64,000 bases of DNA from Rhodococcus sp. B7740 (lineage in GTDB: Bacteria > Actinomycetota > Actinomycetes > Mycobacteriales > Mycobacteriaceae): positions 3,534,001 to 3,598,000 of the forward strand of contig NZ_CP010797.1 of NCBI RefSeq assembly GCF_000954115.1. The letters run 5' to 3'. A program made the position numbers and the translations under genes. Positions within the stretch are counted from its first letter, which is position 1; the number at the start of each line of letters is the position of its first letter. The notes under the pieces were generated by a model that did not search any database, had not been told where the DNA came from, and was given only the letters and a program-made list of their open reading frames with translations. Positions 60,293 through 64,000 of the stretch are shown here, piece after piece.

Positions 60293-61798
60293 TCATCTCA
60301 GCCGAAGTGCCAAGTAGAACTCGATTCTGTCCTCCAGCCGCGACAGATCACGACCGGTGAGTTCCTCGATGCGCTGGATGCGATATCGGACGGAATTGAC
60401 GTGCATGTGCAGCTGTTCGGCACAACGCGTCCAGGCACCGTTGGTGTCGAGGTACACCGACAGTGTCTCGACGAGATCGCTGTTGTGCAGGTCGTCGTAG
60501 TCCACCAGGGGAGTCAGCAGCCGCGAGGTGAACATGCGTCGCACGTCACCCGGAACGTTGGCGAGAAGAATTGTCAGCGTTGCCAATTCGTCGTGGCCGA
60601 CGACGCTGCAGTCCGAGCCACGGCGCTCGGCGAGCCGGCGGGCGTAGCGCGCTTCCTCTATCGCACTTCGGATGTCGGCGGGCGCGGTCGGTGCGCTGAC
60701 ACCGATCGAGGTGCCGCTACCGATCAGTCCGGGCGCCAGCGTGTGGACGGCTCGCCGAACGGAATCGGTTCGGTCGGTTCGCGCCTCCACCAACGCGATG
60801 GCCTCGTCGTCGACGATCCCGACCGTGATCTCCAACGGTGCCAACACTTCTCGCAGCAACGGACGTAACTCACCGAGCCGCAACGGCTCGCCGGATGTGG
60901 CCACAGCCACTGCAGCGTAGCGTGTTTCGGTGTCGAGTCCGATGACGTCCATCTGGGCGAGGACGTCGGCGGGCGTCGCGCCCCCGACGATCGCGCGCAC
61001 GAACTCCTGGGCCAGAATTCCCGACCCCGAGAGACGGTCGTCGACGCGACCGCGCTCCACGGCCACGATCGACGCCAGCTGCCCGGCCAGAGACAGCCTC
61101 GGTGCATCCCATGTCTGCCAATCGCTTTCGAATGCCACGAACCAATCCACGACCCGCGGTGCAGACTCTCCATCGACAGCGAACACCGACACACGCTGCT
61201 CTCGGCAGTACCGCGGCAGCCGCACCGACGTCATGAATTCCTGCGCCACGGCCTCGGTGTCCGGCGGGTTGTCGGATCCGGCGAGTACCCGTCCCGACGC
61301 AGTGACCACCCAGCAGTTCATGCCCAGATCGGAGCTGACCATCTCCAGCAGCGGGCCCAGTCCGCCGCCCGGGCCTGCGCTCGCCACGAGGCGTCGATGC
61401 CGGTCGAGCACGAGACTCAGGTCCGATGCTCTCGCCGTCGACAGTTGTCGGACGACACTCTCGGTGACCGTGGCGAAAGCGATGTCGGCCGGAACACGAA
61501 AGAGCGGTAGCCCGTGTTCGAGGCACGCGTCCACCAGATCGTCGGGTACCACGCCGTCGTCGGATGCCGCGAGCGCTGCGATGCCGGCCTTGGACACCGC
61601 CCGCACGAACGTCATCGAGTCCTCGGGGCCCGTCCGCCACATCAGACCGGTCAGCACCAGCTCGCCGCCGCTGAGATAGCGGCTCGGATCGAGCATGTCG
61701 GTGGTCACGACCCATCTGATCGTCGGATCGAAGTGCTCGGGAGTGACGATCGGCTGCAGTTCCAGATCGGGGAGATCAGCCAGATCACGCAGCCGCAC
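60293..61798 (-). CDS. PucR-family regulator
   Basis: A 501-residue regulator with the PucR purine-sensing N-terminal domain (MRLRDLADLPDLELQPIV, then YLSGGELVLTG), a central GAF/GGDEF-like region and a C-terminal HTH_30 helix-turn-helix VYLDTNGAWTRCAEQLHMHVNSVRYRIQRIEELTGRDL (about 456-493). The GTG start at 61798 has AGGAGG at proper spacing. It is divergent from xanthine-dehydrogenase-type genes, so it probably activates purine breakdown. Confidence 0.9.
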   Translation of the reverse strand: MRLRDLADLPDLELQPIVTPEHFDPTIRWVVTTDMLDPSRYLSGGELVLTGLMWRTGPEDSMTFVRAVSKAGIAALAASDDGVVPDDLVDACLEHGLPLFRVPADIAFATVTESVVRQLSTARASDLSLVLDRHRRLVASAGPGGGLGPLLEMVSSDLGMNCWVVTASGRVLAGSDNPPDTEAVAQEFMTSVRLPRYCREQRVSVFAVDGESAPRVVDWFVAFESDWQTWDAPRLSLAGQLASIVAVERGRVDDRLSGSGILAQEFVRAIVGGATPADVLAQMDVIGLDTETRYAAVAVATSGEPLRLGELRPLLREVLAPLEITVGIVDDEAIALVEARTDRTDSVRRAVHTLAPGLIGSGTSIGVSAPTAPADIRSAIEEARYARRLAERRGSDCSVVGHDELATLTILLANVPGDVRRMFTSRLLTPLVDYDDLHNSDLVETLSVYLDTNGAWTRCAEQLHMHVNSVRYRIQRIEELTGRDLSRLEDRIEFYLALRLR

Positions 61799-61945
61799 GG
61801 TGAATCGACCTCCTCTTCGTAGGATCCTCCAAAACCTACACTGTGATCGGCGTCATACTTCGTCGTTCCTGTCTCTCGTTCGCATCGCACGCGGCGGCTG
61901 TACTGGGTGAACTTGATATGCAGACAGCGAGCGGAGAGCAAAGAT

Positions 61946-62812
61946 ATGCAATTCCTGCGACCACAGACCTGGAGCGACGCCTTGGCCGCAAAGGCCGACG
62001 ATGTCGACGTGGTGCCCATCCAGGGCGGCACCGACGTCATGGTCGAGATGAACTTCGATCTGCATCGTCCGGGGGGCTTGCTGGACCTGAACCCGATCAC
62101 CGAGCTGACCGAGTGGGAGCAGCTTCCCGACGGCACCCTGCGGGTGGGAGCCGGTGTGCCGTACGTACGGATCATCGCCGAGCTGGGAGACAGGCTTCCC
62201 GGCATCGCCCAGGCGTCCCGCACGGTCGGCTCGCCGCAGATCCGCAATCGCGGCACCGTCGGCGGCAACCTCGGTGGCGCGTCCCCCGCAGGCGATCTGC
62301 ATGCGCCGCTGCTTGCGGCGGGCGCGACCGTCGAGGTCGAATCGGCCGAGCGCGGCGTGCGCATGATTCCCGCGACCGAGTTCTACCTCGGCGTCAAACG
62401 TAATTCCTGCCTGCCCGACGAACTCATTCGCGCCTTCCACGTGGCACCGGCAGCAGGGCCGCAGTACTTCTCGAAGATCGGCACCCGCAACGCCATGGTC
62501 ATCGCCGTCTGCTCGTTCTCGATCGCACTGTTTCCGCACGAGGGTCGCGTCGGTACCGGTCTCGGCTCCGCTGCGCCGACGCCGCGTCGGGCTTACGATG
62601 CCGAGAACTACCTCGCGGCCGAACTCGAGTGGGACGGTGCTCTCGATCCTCGGGTGTCGGAGGAGTTCGGCCGATTGGTCAGTGCGGCAGCAAGTCCCAT
62701 CGACGACGTACGTGGCACTGCCGATTACCGCAAGCACGCCCTGTCCGTGATGGCCCGGCGAACACTGGGTTGGGCATGGCGGGACCTCACAGCCGCACGG
62801 AAGGTGGCCTGA
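61946..62812 (+). CDS. Xanthine dehydrogenase-type FAD-binding subunit
   Basis: A 288-residue FAD subunit of the molybdenum hydroxylase family. FAD motifs are IQGGTDVMVEM (about 26-36) and GSPQIRNRGTVGGNLGGASPAGDLHAPLLA (about 95-125). It carries electrons between the 2Fe-2S subunit and the final acceptor. Start ATG 61946 follows GCGGAGAGC. It is the first gene of a purine-degradation operon; the large Mo-binding subunit is not in the window. Confidence 0.9.
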   Translation: MQFLRPQTWSDALAAKADDVDVVPIQGGTDVMVEMNFDLHRPGGLLDLNPITELTEWEQLPDGTLRVGAGVPYVRIIAELGDRLPGIAQASRTVGSPQIRNRGTVGGNLGGASPAGDLHAPLLAAGATVEVESAERGVRMIPATEFYLGVKRNSCLPDELIRAFHVAPAAGPQYFSKIGTRNAMVIAVCSFSIALFPHEGRVGTGLGSAAPTPRRAYDAENYLAAELEWDGALDPRVSEEFGRLVSAAASPIDDVRGTADYRKHALSVMARRTLGWAWRDLTAARKVA

Positions 62813-62815
62813 AAC

Positions 62816-63289
62816 ATGCGAGTCAATTGCACCATCAACGGTAAAGACATGGAAGCCGACGACGTCTGGGAGGGCGAAAGTCTGCTGTACCTGCTCCGCG
62901 AGCGCATGGGACTACCCGGGTCCAAGAACGCGTGCGAACAAGGCGAATGCGGTTCGTGCACCGTCTATCTCGACGGCATTCCGGCCTGCGCCTGCCTGGT
63001 GGCGGCCGGTCAGGTAGAGGGCCGCGAGATCCGTACCGTCGAGGGCCTCGCCGAGGGCGACAAGCTCGACCCGATGCAAGAGGCGTTCGTCGAGTGCGGA
63101 GCCGTTCAGTGCGGATTCTGCACCCCGGGACTGGTGGTCCAGGCGCACGACCTGATCGAGCGCGTTCCCAACCCGTCGGACGTCGAAATTCGCGAATCTC
63201 TCGCTGGAAACCTCTGCCGCTGTACCGGATACGAGAAAATCCTGGATGCAGTTCGGCTCGCTGCTACACGAAAGGCCGAAGCCGAATGA
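62816..63289 (+). CDS. Xanthine dehydrogenase-type 2Fe-2S subunit
   Basis: A 157-residue protein with two [2Fe-2S] clusters. The N-terminal plant-type site is CEQGECGSCTVYLDG (near 41) with a distal Cys in PACACLVAAGQ; the C-terminal site is CGAVQCGFCTPGLV (near 97) and NLCRCTGYEKIL (near 134). These are the full ligand sets of the CoxS/XdhC-type small subunit. It is 3 bases after the FAD gene and overlaps the deaminase start (ATGA). Confidence 0.93.
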   Translation: MRVNCTINGKDMEADDVWEGESLLYLLRERMGLPGSKNACEQGECGSCTVYLDGIPACACLVAAGQVEGREIRTVEGLAEGDKLDPMQEAFVECGAVQCGFCTPGLVVQAHDLIERVPNPSDVEIRESLAGNLCRCTGYEKILDAVRLAATRKAEAE

Positions 63290-64000
63290 CCACGGTGATC
63301 TCGGATGCGTACATCGCACCCATCGTCGGGGACGAAATCCCCTCCGGATATCTCGTGGTCGAGGGCACCACGATCAGCGCCATCGGCTCGGGCCCCGCAC
63401 CGGTGATCGCCGGGGCCGAGACGATCGACGCGACGGGTTGCCTCGTCACCCCCGGCCTGGTCAACACCCACCACCACCTGTACCAGTGGGCTTCCCAGGG
63501 CCTGGCCAAGGACAACACGCTCTTCGAATGGCTTGTCGCCCTGTACAAGCCGTGGTCGAAGATGGACGCCGAGGTGGTCGGGGGAGCCGCAGCCGCCGGT
63601 CTCGGTTGGCTCGCCAAGTCGGGCTGCACCACCAGCACCGATCACCACTACATCTTCCCCAAGGGCCGAGGCGATCTGTTCGCCGCCGAGATCGATGCCG
63701 CACGACGCATCGGCGTCCGATTCCAGCCGTGCCGCGGCTCGATGGACCGAGGCGTGTCCGACGGCGGGTTGCCGCCGGACGAGGTGGTCGAATCGCTCGA
63801 CGACATCCTCACCGCGACGGCCGAGGCCATCGACACCTACCACGACGCGTCCTTCGGTTCGATGCTCCGCATCGCGGTCGCACCGTGCTCGCCGTTCTCC
63901 ATCAGCAAAGAATTGCTCGTGGAGTCCGCGGGGCTTGCCCGCGCCAAAGGTGTTCGCCTGCATACGCATCTGGCCGAGACCCTCGACGAGGAAGAGCACT
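63286..64000 (+). CDS. 8-oxoguanine-deaminase-like amidohydrolase (3' end outside window)
   Basis: The first 238 residues of a metal-dependent deaminase. After the beta-sandwich start (MTTVISDAYIAPIVGDEIP) come LVNTHHHLYQWASQGLAKDNTLFEWLVALYKPW (near 63) and STDHHYIFPKG, with the HTHLAETLDEEEH metal motif (near 226) at the window edge. The combination HHLYQ...LFEWLVALYKPW is typical of 8-oxoguanine deaminase, which makes uric acid from 8-oxoguanine. Guanine deaminase or a related enzyme remains possible. Purine context fits. Confidence 0.85.
   Translation, partial: MTTVISDAYIAPIVGDEIPSGYLVVEGTTISAIGSGPAPVIAGAETIDATGCLVTPGLVNTHHHLYQWASQGLAKDNTLFEWLVALYKPWSKMDAEVVGGAAAAGLGWLAKSGCTTSTDHHYIFPKGRGDLFAAEIDAARRIGVRFQPCRGSMDRGVSDGGLPPDEVVESLDDILTATAEAIDTYHDASFGSMLRIAVAPCSPFSISKELLVESAGLARAKGVRLHTHLAETLDEEEH

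Noticed and set aside
1..64000. CRISPR arrays, insertion sequences, rRNA genes and prophage blocks
   Set aside because: No regular direct repeats, transposase or integrase motifs, or rRNA sequences were seen on either strand.

Overview
The window is high-GC, densely packed chromosomal DNA that reads as a Rhodococcus-type actinobacterium (order Mycobacteriales). Direct support comes from an IdeR-like iron box, a mycobacterial-type LexA/SOS box, an initiator tRNA with the C1 x U72 mismatch, many translationally coupled ATGA/GTGA gene overlaps, an AlkB alkane hydroxylase, a likely F420-dependent luciferase-like enzyme and a large set of lipid-type hydrolases. The genus is an inference; the actinobacterial assignment is firm. 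About 69 protein genes cover the window and no gap between genes exceeds 300 bases. I see no insertion sequence, integrase, CRISPR array or rRNA.

Layout. 0-7.9 kb: a truncated gene, a free-standing condensation-like NRPS protein behind an iron box, endonuclease IV, a MacB/FtsX-type ABC exporter, and a single-module A-T-TE NRPS. 7.9-17.6 kb: alpha/beta hydrolase, Lon-N-domain protein, initiator tRNA, enoyl-CoA hydratase, DUF998 membrane protein, TetR-ABC1 kinase pair, quinone oxidoreductase, dienelactone hydrolase, amidohydrolase, patatin, monoacylglycerol lipase. 17.7-26.1 kb: solitary alkB, an AAA ATPase, a free-standing LeuA regulatory domain behind a possible attenuator, a diiron-like protein/reductase/hydrolase operon, and a TetR-oxidoreductase pair. 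26.1-28.3 kb: a TPP riboswitch upstream of a short-chain dehydrogenase and a flavin monooxygenase. 28.3-38.8 kb: GH13 glycosidase, lactate 2-monooxygenase, glutamine amidotransferase, a DUF5710-like/SNF2 helicase, a 51-residue membrane protein, an SOS-box-linked Cys/His-rich protein, a small alarmone synthetase, an MFS exporter with its TetR, and an epimerase.

38.8-43.8 kb: an IclR-controlled catabolic operon (PEP-mutase-family lyase, LeuC/LeuD-like hydratase, MHS symporter). 43.8-53.4 kb: DUF72, HtrA-like protease, glyoxalase-fold protein, LLM enzyme, three tandem AIM24 paralogues, hydrolases and a UGT-type glycosyltransferase. 53.4-60.2 kb: ArsR with two operators and an MFS exporter, GNAT, an MprF-flippase-like protein with a pseudokinase-like segment, a GGDEF-EAL protein and an ABM protein. 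60.3-64 kb: PucR regulator divergent from a purine-catabolism operon (xanthine-dehydrogenase-type FAD and 2Fe-2S subunits, 8-oxoguanine-deaminase-like enzyme) that runs off the window.

The most promising candidates for undescribed biology are the riboswitch-controlled SDR-monooxygenase pair (no thiamin gene beside it), the free-standing LeuA regulatory domain with its leader, the LeuCD-like/PEP-mutase operon, the H1-tailed helicase next to an SOS box, and a four-copy intergenic repeat of about 26 bases. Functions were assigned by reading motifs; no database search was run.
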